A stretch of DNA of 61,904 nt from Candidatus Latescibacterota bacterium (GCA_022823465.1 JAJEHX010000039.1:1-61904), one strand, 5' to 3'; positions 43,682 through 52,855 are shown, numbered from the stretch's first letter. The notes: a model not told the origin generated them from the sequence alone. Numbers and translations: made by a program.

Positions 43682-44827
43682 ATGACTGCGAAGATTACTT
43701 TCCACCCACTGGGCAATGCGGATTGTACGCGGCTTGATCTTAGTGACGGACAAAAACTACTTATTGATTTTGCAGATGTTCGAAATCCTAATGATCCGTC
43801 GGATTTGCGCGTTGATCTTGCCAAAGAGTTAACAGACGATCTACGCGCTTCTAAGCGAGACCACTATGATGTAGTGCTTTTTACTCATTTGGACGACGAC
43901 CACTGCCATAGTGCATGTGATTTCTTCTGGCTTGATCATGCGATCAAATATCAAGGTGCAGGACGAGTGAAGATCCGAGAGTTGTGGGTACCAGCTGCAG
44001 CGATTCTGGAGGAGGGATCCAAAGACAGTGCCAGAGTAATCCGACAGGAAGCACGTTACCGATTAAAGAAAGGGAATGGCATCCGAGTATTTTCACGGCC
44101 CGAAAAACTGAAGGACTGGCTGGCGGAAAACGGTCTATCGCTCGAATCGCGTAAGCATCTAATTACTGATGCTGGTCAGTTCGTTCCCGGTTACTCAACG
44201 GATCGTCCGGAAAAAGTAAAATTCTTCATACACAGCCCATTCGGTTGGCGCCAAGACGAAGAAGCAATAATCGACCGAAATCAGGATAGCGTGGTTTTTC
44301 AAGCAACTTTCATGGAAGGACATCGGGAAACACATGCGATGTTTATGTCGGATATTGACTATGAATCGATCGATCAGATTGTCGAGACTACAAAGCGGCA
44401 TAGAAACACGGAGCGGTTGCTTTGGGATGTCTTTAAAATACCACATCACTGCTCCTACTTGTCCATCGGACCGGAAAAAGGAGATGAGGAAACCAAGCCT
44501 TCAGCAGGAATGAAATGGCTTTGTGAGACTCAGGCGCGAGTACGCGGTGTTATGATGTCTACAAGCGATTCGATTCCTGTTAAAGGGAGCGATGAAGATA
44601 ACAATCCACAACCTCCTCATCGGCAGGCAGCAGCCTACTACAAGCGTGTGGTCAAGATGATTGACGGGACTTTCAAGGTTACGATGGATTTGCCTTCCCC
44701 GAGAAAGCCGAAACCCTCAACAATCGAAATCACTTCCCGAGGTGCAACTCCCCTTGGTGGTTCAGTAATTGTAGGTGCTTCTAACGTTACAACTTCCACA
44801 ACTAGAGCCGGATCGGCCGCGAAATGA
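43682..44827 (+). CDS. ComEC-like metallo-beta-lactamase-fold hydrolase, island gene 3
   Basis: 381 aa from ATG 43682 (GAGAGG five bases upstream); a longer frame to 43610 is possible. It starts with the fold's first strands, ITFHPLGNADCTRLDL, and has the metal motif LFTHLDDDHCHS (H69, D71, D73, H74), a later MFMSDIDYE aspartate and FKIPHHCSYLS. The H-x-D-x-D-H form and the K-x-P-HH-x-S block are typical of ComEC/Rec2-type hydrolases, here without membrane domains. The last ~40 residues are a Ser/Thr/Gly-rich flexible tail ending AGSAAK. Possible nuclease or phosphodiesterase. Its stop overlaps the next ATG (ATGA). Confidence 0.8.
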   Translation: MTAKITFHPLGNADCTRLDLSDGQKLLIDFADVRNPNDPSDLRVDLAKELTDDLRASKRDHYDVVLFTHLDDDHCHSACDFFWLDHAIKYQGAGRVKIRELWVPAAAILEEGSKDSARVIRQEARYRLKKGNGIRVFSRPEKLKDWLAENGLSLESRKHLITDAGQFVPGYSTDRPEKVKFFIHSPFGWRQDEEAIIDRNQDSVVFQATFMEGHRETHAMFMSDIDYESIDQIVETTKRHRNTERLLWDVFKIPHHCSYLSIGPEKGDEETKPSAGMKWLCETQARVRGVMMSTSDSIPVKGSDEDNNPQPPHRQAAAYYKRVVKMIDGTFKVTMDLPSPRKPKPSTIEITSRGATPLGGSVIVGASNVTTSTTRAGSAAK

Positions 44828-47082
44828 AACTACATAATTGGTGGAATGATTTTGGAAAGGAACTCAGTGATCCTGATAAACTGAGTTCCGACTTGGCGAA
44901 AGAACTGGTATCCCAAGTGACTAACTACGTAGTTCCTGGAGTTAATATCGTTTCACTGCGACAGTCTGCAGCGATGGGCTGTTCGGGTGTGTTCATAAAC
45001 ATTGAAGTGGAGCGCCCACAGGATCTAGCCTATCCTATACAAGCAGTCGAACCCATCGCTGTTATTTTACCGTTCGATAAGAGGCAACCGAGCGTTCTGA
45101 GTTTGCGTGAAGATTTTCCAGATACACCCCATCAAAATTGGGTTCCATCGGGTAAACCACGAGCGCTGTGTATTGATGATCGTCCTTGGGAGGAGGCTCG
45201 TCTGACTGCTACTGGATTCGACATTGTACGAAGGATTCAGGTTTGGCTTTCTAATGCATCACGGGGAGAACTCCACGATACGGCTCAACCTCCCGAACCA
45301 TTGTTTTTTTTCTCAGCCCGCACAATCGTCCTTCCCTCTTCAGCCATGATGGAAAACCCAGAACCTGTTGAACTGGTTGGGATTATTCACGAAGACAACC
45401 CCAATTTCGTCTTTACCATAGAGGCAAGTTATGTTGGGGTACCACCCAACATAACTGTTGTCGCAATAAAAGCGCGTCCGCAGGATCAAGAGCGTATACG
45501 TCATATACCGAACTCACTTTCCTCACTCGCATCGGAACTCGAAAATTGTGGAATTGACCTTTACGACAAACTCAAGACCGTATTAAGGAACTGGGCTGGT
45601 ATTGAGGATTCCGAGATTCAGAGGTTATCGACCCGACTGGCTATCGTCGTGACTTTTCCGTTAGCCACGGAACAGCAAGGTCCGGTAAACGATGTTCGTG
45701 CGTTTATTACTGATCAAAGTGCAGGTGAAATTGGTGTAGCATTGGGTGTATTACATACAAATAACAGTAATGTTGGAGACTGTCGTGCGTATATAGCGGC
45801 GATTCCCGTTAGGGAACCGATAAATCAGGAATTACGAGTCGAGTCGGCACAGGTGCATTACCGGGTAAGTCGTGAAATAGCGGCGATGTTGTCGGGGCGC
45901 AAAAAACCAGACAATCGCAGAGCGGTGCTAGTAGGCGCGGGGTCGCTAGGATCACAGCTTTCTTTGAATCTTGCTCGCGAGGGTGCTTTAGCGTGGACAG
46001 TTATAGATTGCGATATACTACTTCCACATAATACTGTACGGCATGCACTTCATTTCGATGACATAGGAACTCAGAAAGCCAATGCACTTGCCAACAAAAT
46101 TAGCGGCGTATTGGACGAAAGAGTAGAACCAATTTGTTGCAACCTGTTTCACCCGGACAGTGGATCGCACGATCGGTTGGAAAAAGCGTTTAAAGATGCT
46201 GAGATCATTATTGACACCTCCGCGTCAGTAGCAATGTCCCGCCACCTGTGTGATCTACACAACGTGCACGCACGGCGTATCTGTGCTTTTTTTAATCCCG
46301 CAGGTACGTCGGCCGTACTAATGGTAGAAAACACTAGCCGCAGTATTACATTAAGGGATCTAGAAGCTCAGTATTATCGAAACTTGATTTGCGACCGACG
46401 TCTAATCCATCATCTGGAGACTGAATATCCTGGAGTACGATACAGCGGCTCGTGTCGATCACTAACAAATCAAATACCTGCAAGTAATGCAGCATTACTT
46501 AGCGCTCTCATTTCGCAGGGAGTAAAACGTGTCTTGGAAACTGAAGACGCATCAATTTCGATTTGGACCTTGAAGGATAATGGTGAAATTGAGTTGGTGA
46601 ATTTCGACGGTACACCGGTAACAATAAAAAGCACCGATGAATGGAAGATCGTATATGATGACGAACTTGTCTCTAATATCATGGCTGTCCGCAGCGAAAA
46701 ACTTCCCAACGAGACCGGCGGAGCACTCCTTGGGATAACGGATATGAATGCCAAGTTTATTCACTTGGTCCATGCTCTATCACAGCCGGAAGATAGTTCG
46801 GGAACTCGGTCGGGTTTCGAACGTGGGGTGTTCGATTTGCGAAATCAGGTTACAAAAGCCATGACCATGACGATGGATCAGGTCAGATATGTGGGTGAAT
46901 GGCATTCCCATCCAGAGGAAGCCTTGGCGACGCCGAGTCCTACCGATCTTGAGCAATTGAATTGGCTGAGAGAGGAAATGGAATTTGAGGGGTTGAACGG
47001 CCTGGTAGCAATCGCTGCTGCAGACGGCTCCTTCTCTTTGGTACTCAGCAGCGATGTACTTGCCGAGGTTAGTCAGAATTGA
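44824..47082 (+). CDS. E2-E1-JAB triple-domain ubiquitin-like conjugation protein, island gene 4
   Basis: 752 aa. Residues about 1-160 match prokaryotic E2 domains: LREDFPDTPHQNWVPSG, KPRALCIDDRPWEEARLT with the candidate catalytic Cys116, then WLSNASRGELHDTAQPPEPL. A linker domain spans about 160-360. The ThiF/E1 domain (about 363-575) has AVLVGAGSLGSQLSLNLA and VIDCDILLPHNTVRHAL, with Cys544 in YSGSCRSLTNQIPAS as the likely E1 cysteine. The C-terminal JAB/MPN peptidase (about 612-750) has NETGGALLG (E630) and GEWHSHPEEALATPSPTDLE (H694, H696, D708), a complete JAMM zinc site. It combines Cap2- and Cap3-like activities in one chain. Confidence 0.88.
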   Translation: MKLHNWWNDFGKELSDPDKLSSDLAKELVSQVTNYVVPGVNIVSLRQSAAMGCSGVFINIEVERPQDLAYPIQAVEPIAVILPFDKRQPSVLSLREDFPDTPHQNWVPSGKPRALCIDDRPWEEARLTATGFDIVRRIQVWLSNASRGELHDTAQPPEPLFFFSARTIVLPSSAMMENPEPVELVGIIHEDNPNFVFTIEASYVGVPPNITVVAIKARPQDQERIRHIPNSLSSLASELENCGIDLYDKLKTVLRNWAGIEDSEIQRLSTRLAIVVTFPLATEQQGPVNDVRAFITDQSAGEIGVALGVLHTNNSNVGDCRAYIAAIPVREPINQELRVESAQVHYRVSREIAAMLSGRKKPDNRRAVLVGAGSLGSQLSLNLAREGALAWTVIDCDILLPHNTVRHALHFDDIGTQKANALANKISGVLDERVEPICCNLFHPDSGSHDRLEKAFKDAEIIIDTSASVAMSRHLCDLHNVHARRICAFFNPAGTSAVLMVENTSRSITLRDLEAQYYRNLICDRRLIHHLETEYPGVRYSGSCRSLTNQIPASNAALLSALISQGVKRVLETEDASISIWTLKDNGEIELVNFDGTPVTIKSTDEWKIVYDDELVSNIMAVRSEKLPNETGGALLGITDMNAKFIHLVHALSQPEDSSGTRSGFERGVFDLRNQVTKAMTMTMDQVRYVGEWHSHPEEALATPSPTDLEQLNWLREEMEFEGLNGLVAIAAADGSFSLVLSSDVLAEVSQN

Positions 47083-48314
47083 CGACATCAAGATTGAACC
47101 TAACTTTACTCAAAAGCCGGAAGTTGGGTTGTGATCTGCAATCCCAGTTTGAAGCACGGGCCGACCGAGATGACTTTCTGACTGCTGGGAAGGTAGAGGA
47201 CATTGTCGGACTGAGCCTATCGGGTGGGGGGTATCGTGCGATGGTCTATCACACGGGTGTACTCGTCCGGCTCAACGAACTTGGAATACTGCCTCACATC
47301 CAAGAGATTGGCAGTGTTTCAGGAGGTTCGATTGTGGCTGCAGCACTGGGGCTTGCATGGCGTGACTTACGTTTTAATTCCAATGGATATGCTGCGAATT
47401 TTGTGGAGACATTCGTAAATCCGGTCATACAGCTTGCCGGAATAGGCATCGATACGAGGGCTCTTTTACTAGGCCTTTTGCCAGGGTTGACCGCAGCAGA
47501 AAATGTATCGAATTCATATGATCGATATCTGTTACATGGATCGGATTTACAAGATTTACCGGATAAACCACGATTTACATTTATGACCACAAATCTGCAG
47601 ACAGGAAGTGCATGGCGTTTTGCGAAAGACTACGCAGCTGATCATCGTGTCGGAAAGATCGATAAGCCGGAATTTCGCTTATCGAAAGTAGTCGCGGCTT
47701 CAGCGGCCTTTCCGCCTCTTCTTTCACCGCTTAAATTCTACTTTGAGCCAGGTGTCGTTCATCCCATGGAAGGTACTGACCTGCATCGCTCACCGTTTAC
47801 CGATAGGGCAATCTTAACTGACGGTGGTGTATATGACAATTTAGGGTTAGAGAGGATATGGCGACGTTGTCGTACGGTATTGGTAAGTAACGCAGGGCGC
47901 TTAACTCCTGAAATTGGTGCACCTACCGGGCGTTGGTTAGGCCAGCTATTCCGTACGTTTCATCTTGTTCATCGGCAAGCCGAGGACTTACGTAAACGTA
48001 TTCTTTTCGGCATGCATAATCTCACACAACGTCATGTAGCATTTTGGAGTATCGATACGCCACCTGGGGCATATGGCATATCTGATGCGGTTCCTCTACC
48101 AATGAAGGTTACAGCGGAGGTAGCGAAAATGCGCACGCGCCTAAACCGATTTAAGCCTACGGAGATTCTTTTTTTGTTACAATCTGGTTATGCGGGTGCA
48201 GATGCTTCCCTTCGCTCTCGAAATATGGCTATAAATGAGCCAGCCGCCGACATCGGTAGTCTTACGAAAATATGCAAGGACGTCTTCGGTCATCGCAGTC
48301 TTCAGTGCCCCTAG
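47079..48314 (+). CDS. Patatin-like phospholipase, island gene 5 (probable effector)
   Basis: 411 aa, TTG start overlapping the previous stop (TTGA). Patatin signatures: oxyanion loop GLSLSGGGYRAMVYHTGVL, nucleophile elbow EIGSVSGGSIVAA (Ser81) and the catalytic Asp in ILTDGGVYDNLG (Asp248). No signal peptide or transmembrane helix is evident. In CBASS, patatin effectors (CapV) degrade the inner membrane when activated by a cyclic nucleotide. Here no cyclase is encoded alongside, so the activating event is unknown. Translational overlap with gene 4 argues for one functional unit. Confidence 0.85.
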   Translation: MTTSRLNLTLLKSRKLGCDLQSQFEARADRDDFLTAGKVEDIVGLSLSGGGYRAMVYHTGVLVRLNELGILPHIQEIGSVSGGSIVAAALGLAWRDLRFNSNGYAANFVETFVNPVIQLAGIGIDTRALLLGLLPGLTAAENVSNSYDRYLLHGSDLQDLPDKPRFTFMTTNLQTGSAWRFAKDYAADHRVGKIDKPEFRLSKVVAASAAFPPLLSPLKFYFEPGVVHPMEGTDLHRSPFTDRAILTDGGVYDNLGLERIWRRCRTVLVSNAGRLTPEIGAPTGRWLGQLFRTFHLVHRQAEDLRKRILFGMHNLTQRHVAFWSIDTPPGAYGISDAVPLPMKVTAEVAKMRTRLNRFKPTEILFLLQSGYAGADASLRSRNMAINEPAADIGSLTKICKDVFGHRSLQCP

Positions 48315-48656
48315 GATTGTGTTTCTTGTACTTTTAGAACAAAGAAACACACCATCTCACCATCGTGTTTTGCTCGGAATCGCATATATACACAGCAAAC
48401 CTACCGTTTTATTGGATAGGCCTTCCAGTCCGTCGACTTCGTACCTGATTTCGCTCCCGCTGCTACGTCCGATCGCCTCAGGGCACTCCTCGCAATCGGT
48501 CTGCAAAGTAGGGTCGGCAGGACCACGGCCACCACGCTCATGCTGATCCCGAACATCATGGCATAGCTGAAATGGCCGTCTTCCTAACGCACAAGATACT
48601 TCGTGTGCTACCTTATTAGGGACCACCTCAGGTACAGAACTCCGTATCGCATGAGT
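48315..48656. other. 342-bp right flank of the island
   Basis: Contains no intact gene. The part near 48440-48610 carries a transporter remnant (listed separately). No tRNA, integrase or clear att repeat was found. Confidence 0.6.
48440..48610 (-). pseudogene. Degenerate fragment of a second MATE/ANKH-like transporter gene
   Basis: Minus-strand translation around 48520-48600 gives SYAMMFGISMSVVAVVLPT, aligning with SYAMMAGISMSVVSVFLFLPT of the intact transporter (40422-41801). An in-frame stop lies just N-terminal of it, and the frame later reads RPIARSALRRSD, comparable with RRFARRSLHRAG of the intact gene after an apparent internal deletion. DNA similarity is obvious by eye around CCACGCTCATGCTGAT. 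Confidence 0.65.
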
Positions 48657-49718
48657 TCAGATGTTTAACCGTATCAGCTCGACGGGCGGGAACTGGCTGG
48701 CATAGGCATGGACCGCCGGGGCGCCACCCAGGTGCATAAGCAATACGCGGCTCTCCGGCTCGAACCGTCCCTTGTCTGTAAGGTCGAGCAGGCCGCGGAC
48801 TGCCTTTCCTTCGTAGACCGGATCTGCCATTAACCCTTCGGTGCGCGCCAGGAGGTGGATTCCTTCATAAACGTCTTGAGACGCGACACCGTATGGGTCG
48901 GACGTGGCCGCGGTAATCTCCACGTCGCCGGGGGTGACACGGACCGGCTGTCCAAGCGTCTCCAGCGTCTCGTTCGCCAGGCGCAGCACACGCTCTTTCT
49001 TGATCTCGACCTCGTCATCGTCCGATATGCCGATCACCCGGGTGTCGGATCCCAGCGCGGCGAAACCGGCCACCAGGCCCGACTGAGTGCTACCACTTCC
49101 GGTGCAATGCACCACGTAGTCGAAATGGATGCCCAGGTCCCGAGCCTGCTGCGTGATCTCCGCGGCGCAGGCGACATACCCCATGCTCCCCAACGGATGC
49201 TCCGACGCTCCGCCCGGAATCAGGTACGGCCTGCGTCCCTGCCGGCGCAGGCGTTCGACCAGACCCTCAAGCGGGCTCTGATCCTCTATAGGGCGTTCGC
49301 GTTCGTCGAGGTAAAGTTCAGCGCCCAGAATGCTGCTGAACAGGATATTGCCCACGTGCCGATATCCGGGCCCGGCGTCCCGGGTCCAGCCACAGTGCAG
49401 CAAGGCGCATCGCAGTCCGCATCTAGCCGCTGCCGCCGCCGTCTGCCGGGTGTGATTCGACTGGATTGCGCCCACCGTAACCAGCGTGTCCGCACCGGAT
49501 CGCAAGGCGTCTTCCACCAAGAACTCCAGCTTGCGGGACTTGTTGCCGCCGCCCGCCAGTCCGGTCAGGTCATCGCGCTTGATCCAGAGTTCCGGTCCTC
49601 CCAGGTGTTTGCCGAATCTGACGAGCTTGTGGATCGGCGTGGGCAGCTGAACCAATGGCGCGCGGGGCAGGTCCGGTAACCGGAACAGCCAGTCGGTGAG
49701 ACCGTCTATTTTCGTCAT
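48657..49718 (-). CDS. PLP-dependent ACC deaminase / D-cysteine desulfhydrase family enzyme
   Basis: 353 aa. Fold type II PLP enzyme: ELWIKRDDLTGLAGGGNKSR contains the PLP lysine (NKSRKLE); VGAIQSNHTRQTAAAAA, PYLIPGGASEHPLGSMGYV and HCTGSGSTQSGLVAG are family motifs. Members are D-cysteine desulfhydrases, ACC deaminases or L-cysteate lyases; sequence alone does not separate them here. The upstream ribosome-binding site is AAAGGGAAAG. Just outside the right flank of the island. Confidence 0.85.
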   Translation of the reverse strand: MTKIDGLTDWLFRLPDLPRAPLVQLPTPIHKLVRFGKHLGGPELWIKRDDLTGLAGGGNKSRKLEFLVEDALRSGADTLVTVGAIQSNHTRQTAAAAARCGLRCALLHCGWTRDAGPGYRHVGNILFSSILGAELYLDERERPIEDQSPLEGLVERLRRQGRRPYLIPGGASEHPLGSMGYVACAAEITQQARDLGIHFDYVVHCTGSGSTQSGLVAGFAALGSDTRVIGISDDDEVEIKKERVLRLANETLETLGQPVRVTPGDVEITAATSDPYGVASQDVYEGIHLLARTEGLMADPVYEGKAVRGLLDLTDKGRFEPESRVLLMHLGGAPAVHAYASQFPPVELIRLNI

Positions 49719-49826
49719 ATCTGACTTTCCCTTTGTTTTGTAAAAGCAGTCCTCCGGGTTATCCCAGGCTCTTTGCTGATGTTCACATCTTTCCCTACAT
49801 GCCGCTTTTGGAGATCGGGAAGATGC

Positions 49827-49855
49827 TTGTTAATACCGGAAACTTTGTTTATTTT
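49827..49855 (+). promoter_or_regulatory. Possible promoter of the BNR propeller gene
   Basis: TTGTTA at 49827-49832, 17-nt spacer, TATTTT at 49850-49855. The leader would be ~130 nt and includes a GTTACGTAAC palindrome at 49922-49931. The remainder of the 274-bp gap is AT-rich without a recognisable gene. Confidence 0.4.
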
Positions 49856-49992
49856 GGGCGGTGTTTACGCAATGAAAGGTAAGAAATTGTCCTGTGCATT
49901 ACAGGATAGTGCTACCTGAAAGTTACGTAACGGAATATACCGCTTTAAGCCTGTAAGAACAATCGGTTGAGCAAGTTACATCTGGAATTGCA

Positions 49993-50952
49993 ATGGGAAT
50001 GATCCCCCGCAACCACTGGCTCATCGGCTCCAAAGGCGTTTACCACGGTACTATCGGTGGATCCTGGACGCGCATCGGCGCACAGGAGTACGGCATTTCT
50101 AGCCTGATCCGGGAACCGAACCGCCTGGTGGCGGGCGCGAGTTGGGGAAGCGGACTCTGGGAGTGGTCGAACGGGGCGGATCAAGCCGCGCAGACCATCT
50201 CGCCCGACCATATCACCCAGTCTTCCCAGGCAGACCAAACGGACCAGGCCGGCCAGGCTGACCAACCCGACCGCTGGAAGCAACTCCACGACGAAACGCT
50301 CACCGAGATCATGGCCATTGCGTCGATCGAGGGATCTCCGGGCGTCGTGGCCGGATCCCCTTACGGGATCGCCACGGGTCGCTATGACGATGCCGACGCG
50401 GTCCGCTGGACGCACCACTCAGACGCCCTCCGCGTCAATGAACGGTTCACCAACACCATCCTGGTCCATCCCGATGAGCCCACGGCCTGGTTGATCGGCA
50501 CCGAAGGCGGCGTCCTGGTCGCGGAGGACTCGGGCGCGTCCTGGAGACGGACCACTCTCTCGGGCACGGCCGTACGCGCGCTGGCATACATTCACGGACA
50601 ATTCTGGGCGGGCACGGACGACCGTGGGATCTGGCAGAGCGAGGACGGAGCCCGCTGGGATTCAGCGGGCCATACGCCGGACGGAGGCGCGATTTTCGAA
50701 TTGTCGCTGGCCGGCGACGATATCCTTGCCGCCACGGAGCACGGCGTGGCCATCGGAGATGGGTCGGGCCACTGGGTGCGCACCGGCCCCCGGCACCTGT
50801 GCGCGGCCGTGGCCTGTCATCCCGCATCGACGTCGACCTGGCTCACCGGCGCTACGCCGGGCGGGCTGTGGTACACAGAAGACGGCGGCCGCACCTGGCA
50901 GCAGATCCCGGGATTCGTAAACGTACGCGCGATCATCGCACCGGAAGTATAG
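49993..50952 (+). CDS. BNR/sialidase-like beta-propeller protein
   Basis: 319 aa, no signal peptide. Asp-box-like repeats: VAEDSGASWRRTTLSG, IWQSEDGARWDSAG and WYTEDGGRTWQQIPG, each followed by a strand, suggest a 6-7-bladed propeller of the exo-sialidase/photosystem-II-stability type. Residues about 60-95 are a Gln/Asp/Ala-rich insertion with repeated QADQ and DQAGQ units. No catalytic residues identified. It stands 103 bp upstream of the next gene on the same strand. Confidence 0.7.
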   Translation: MGMIPRNHWLIGSKGVYHGTIGGSWTRIGAQEYGISSLIREPNRLVAGASWGSGLWEWSNGADQAAQTISPDHITQSSQADQTDQAGQADQPDRWKQLHDETLTEIMAIASIEGSPGVVAGSPYGIATGRYDDADAVRWTHHSDALRVNERFTNTILVHPDEPTAWLIGTEGGVLVAEDSGASWRRTTLSGTAVRALAYIHGQFWAGTDDRGIWQSEDGARWDSAGHTPDGGAIFELSLAGDDILAATEHGVAIGDGSGHWVRTGPRHLCAAVACHPASTSTWLTGATPGGLWYTEDGGRTWQQIPGFVNVRAIIAPEV

Positions 50953-51055
50953 TCGCACCGAAGCACTGGAAGCTTGGTCAAACCACGCACAGGAAGCGCC
51001 GATTGCTAAGAAAGGTTGAAGCACCGATAACTCAGTCAGGCCGGAAACTAAAACC

Positions 51056-52855
51056 ATGAACCAGGAAACCTACAACCAGCAGGTAAGCGCACGGGCAAAC
51101 CAGGTAGTCCAGACCTGGTCGAAGCGGGACGGCGGCGGCCTCTGGGACCTGAACGCCTTCCTGGCAACCGGCATGGAAGACGCGAAGGTTGTCGACATCG
51201 TCCGGCGATCACTCTCGGATCAGACCGACGGATGGGGCGGCCGTCCGGCAGGCGGACCGTTCCACGTGTATCCCTGCGGCGCGCTCATCGCCCGGTGGCC
51301 CGATCGGCTGCCTGAAGAAGCATTGGAAATCATCCGGGACTTCATGATGGACGGCGTCCTGGAGCGCGGCAATACGGAGAACCACTGGCTCATGTTCTAC
51401 GTGGGCAACCTGCTGGCGGCGGAACGGTGGCCCGACGCGAAACGCATGTGGAACGGTCTGTCCGCGGAAGCCAACCGGGCCGAGGCAACGCGCTGGATCC
51501 TAGGGATGATCGAACGCACGGCCGTCAACGGCCACCACGAATACGATTCCCCCCAGTACCACGTGGAGCACATGGTGCCCATGATCACGCTCGCCGATCA
51601 CGCGGCCGACCCCCACCTGCGCCACCAGGTCGAGCAGGTACTTTCCCTGTACGTGGCGGACATGGCCCTGGAGTACTTCTACGGGGCCTGGGCGGGCGGA
51701 CACAGCCGCGAAGGATACCGGGAAAATACCTGGAGAAAATCGGGAGCGATCTCCGCACTGCAGTATCTCTACTTCGGCGACGAAGAATTCGATCCGAAGC
51801 ACCACGTCCATGGCTTCTGCATCCCGCCGGCCACGGCCGCCTATCGCCCACCGGCACTCTTCGCGGAGATGGCCGTGGACCGGTCCACGCCCCACGTCGT
51901 TAAAAAGACCAAGGCGCCCAGGACGATTTACCGCCGCGTGGAACACGAGGCCCGGCCCGTACGGAAGTACACGTACATGAGCCCCTCCTTCGCCCTGGGA
52001 TCGTCGCAGCTGGGCCTCCCTGGGGCGGGTGCCGGCCCCATCGACCTGATTTCGTGGGACCTGACGTGGCGGGGAGAAAACCAGCAGGCCAAGATCTGCT
52101 GCAACCATCCCTACAGGAGTCCGGAACGATTCAGCGCCTTCCTCGTGGGCTACCCGCAGCAGATCAGGCGGCAAATCGGGTCCGACAAGCCCTACCTGCA
52201 GTGGCCCGACCGGCTCTTCGGCGCATCGCCCTATGAACGGATGATGCAGCACGAGGGCACCGTCATCGTCCTGTACAAGATCCCGCCGGACGACGAGGCG
52301 CCCTTCATCAACATGTTCCTGCCCCGCACGATCGCCTGGGTGGAGCGGGACGGCTGGATCATGGGAGACACGGGTGCCGACGCGTATGTCGCCGCCTATC
52401 CCATCGGTCCCTACGAGTGGACGGAGATCCGGGAGGAAGGGTCCATGCGCCACCTGGCGGCGAATCCCGATCAGATCGACGGCTGGCTCCTGAGGATTCC
52501 GGATATCCACGGCGGGTTGATCATCGAGGCAAGGGAGGCCGGCAACGAGGAGTCCTTCGAGTCCTTCTGCTCCCGCCGCGCCGCCTCACAGCCGGACCTG
52601 TCCGGATGGCCGGGGAGCGACCGCGTCGCTGTCGAAACGCTGGACGGCAACCGGTTGGAGATGTACTTTAATGGTGTACACAGCGTGGACGATGCGGCCA
52701 TCGACTACGACGCCTATCCCCTTTACGAAGCCCCGGGTGTGGATGCGCCCGGGGGCACGGGAAAGATGGTTTTCAGGAGAGGGGACCAGGAGGTCCTTCT
52801 CGATTTCGGTGTCGACGCGGACAGCCCGCTCATGCCCATCCGGGTCATCGGATGA
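51056..52855 (+). CDS. Conserved protein, probable alpha/alpha-toroid plus beta-sheet domain
   Basis: 599 aa, no signal peptide. The N-terminal ~330 residues are helical with features of toroid-type enzymes: DFMMDGVLERGNTENHWLMF, EYDSPQYHVEHMVPMITLAD, YFYGAWAGGHSREGYRENTW. The C-terminal ~260 residues are strand-rich (WVERDGWIMGDTGADAYVAA, GWLLRIPDIHGGLIIEAREA). This two-part build recalls polysaccharide lyases of the heparinase/alginate-lyase type, and the NTENHW and EYDSPQYH motifs resemble active-site positions in that class. I did not recognise a specific family. A glycan-degrading role is inference. Confidence 0.55.
   Translation: MNQETYNQQVSARANQVVQTWSKRDGGGLWDLNAFLATGMEDAKVVDIVRRSLSDQTDGWGGRPAGGPFHVYPCGALIARWPDRLPEEALEIIRDFMMDGVLERGNTENHWLMFYVGNLLAAERWPDAKRMWNGLSAEANRAEATRWILGMIERTAVNGHHEYDSPQYHVEHMVPMITLADHAADPHLRHQVEQVLSLYVADMALEYFYGAWAGGHSREGYRENTWRKSGAISALQYLYFGDEEFDPKHHVHGFCIPPATAAYRPPALFAEMAVDRSTPHVVKKTKAPRTIYRRVEHEARPVRKYTYMSPSFALGSSQLGLPGAGAGPIDLISWDLTWRGENQQAKICCNHPYRSPERFSAFLVGYPQQIRRQIGSDKPYLQWPDRLFGASPYERMMQHEGTVIVLYKIPPDDEAPFINMFLPRTIAWVERDGWIMGDTGADAYVAAYPIGPYEWTEIREEGSMRHLAANPDQIDGWLLRIPDIHGGLIIEAREAGNEESFESFCSRRAASQPDLSGWPGSDRVAVETLDGNRLEMYFNGVHSVDDAAIDYDAYPLYEAPGVDAPGGTGKMVFRRGDQEVLLDFGVDADSPLMPIRVIG

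Noticed and set aside
44824-47082. Calling the island a standard type II CBASS
   Set aside because: No CD-NTase (no G-S nucleotidyltransferase motif with the D-x-D pair) is found in any of the five genes or the flanks.
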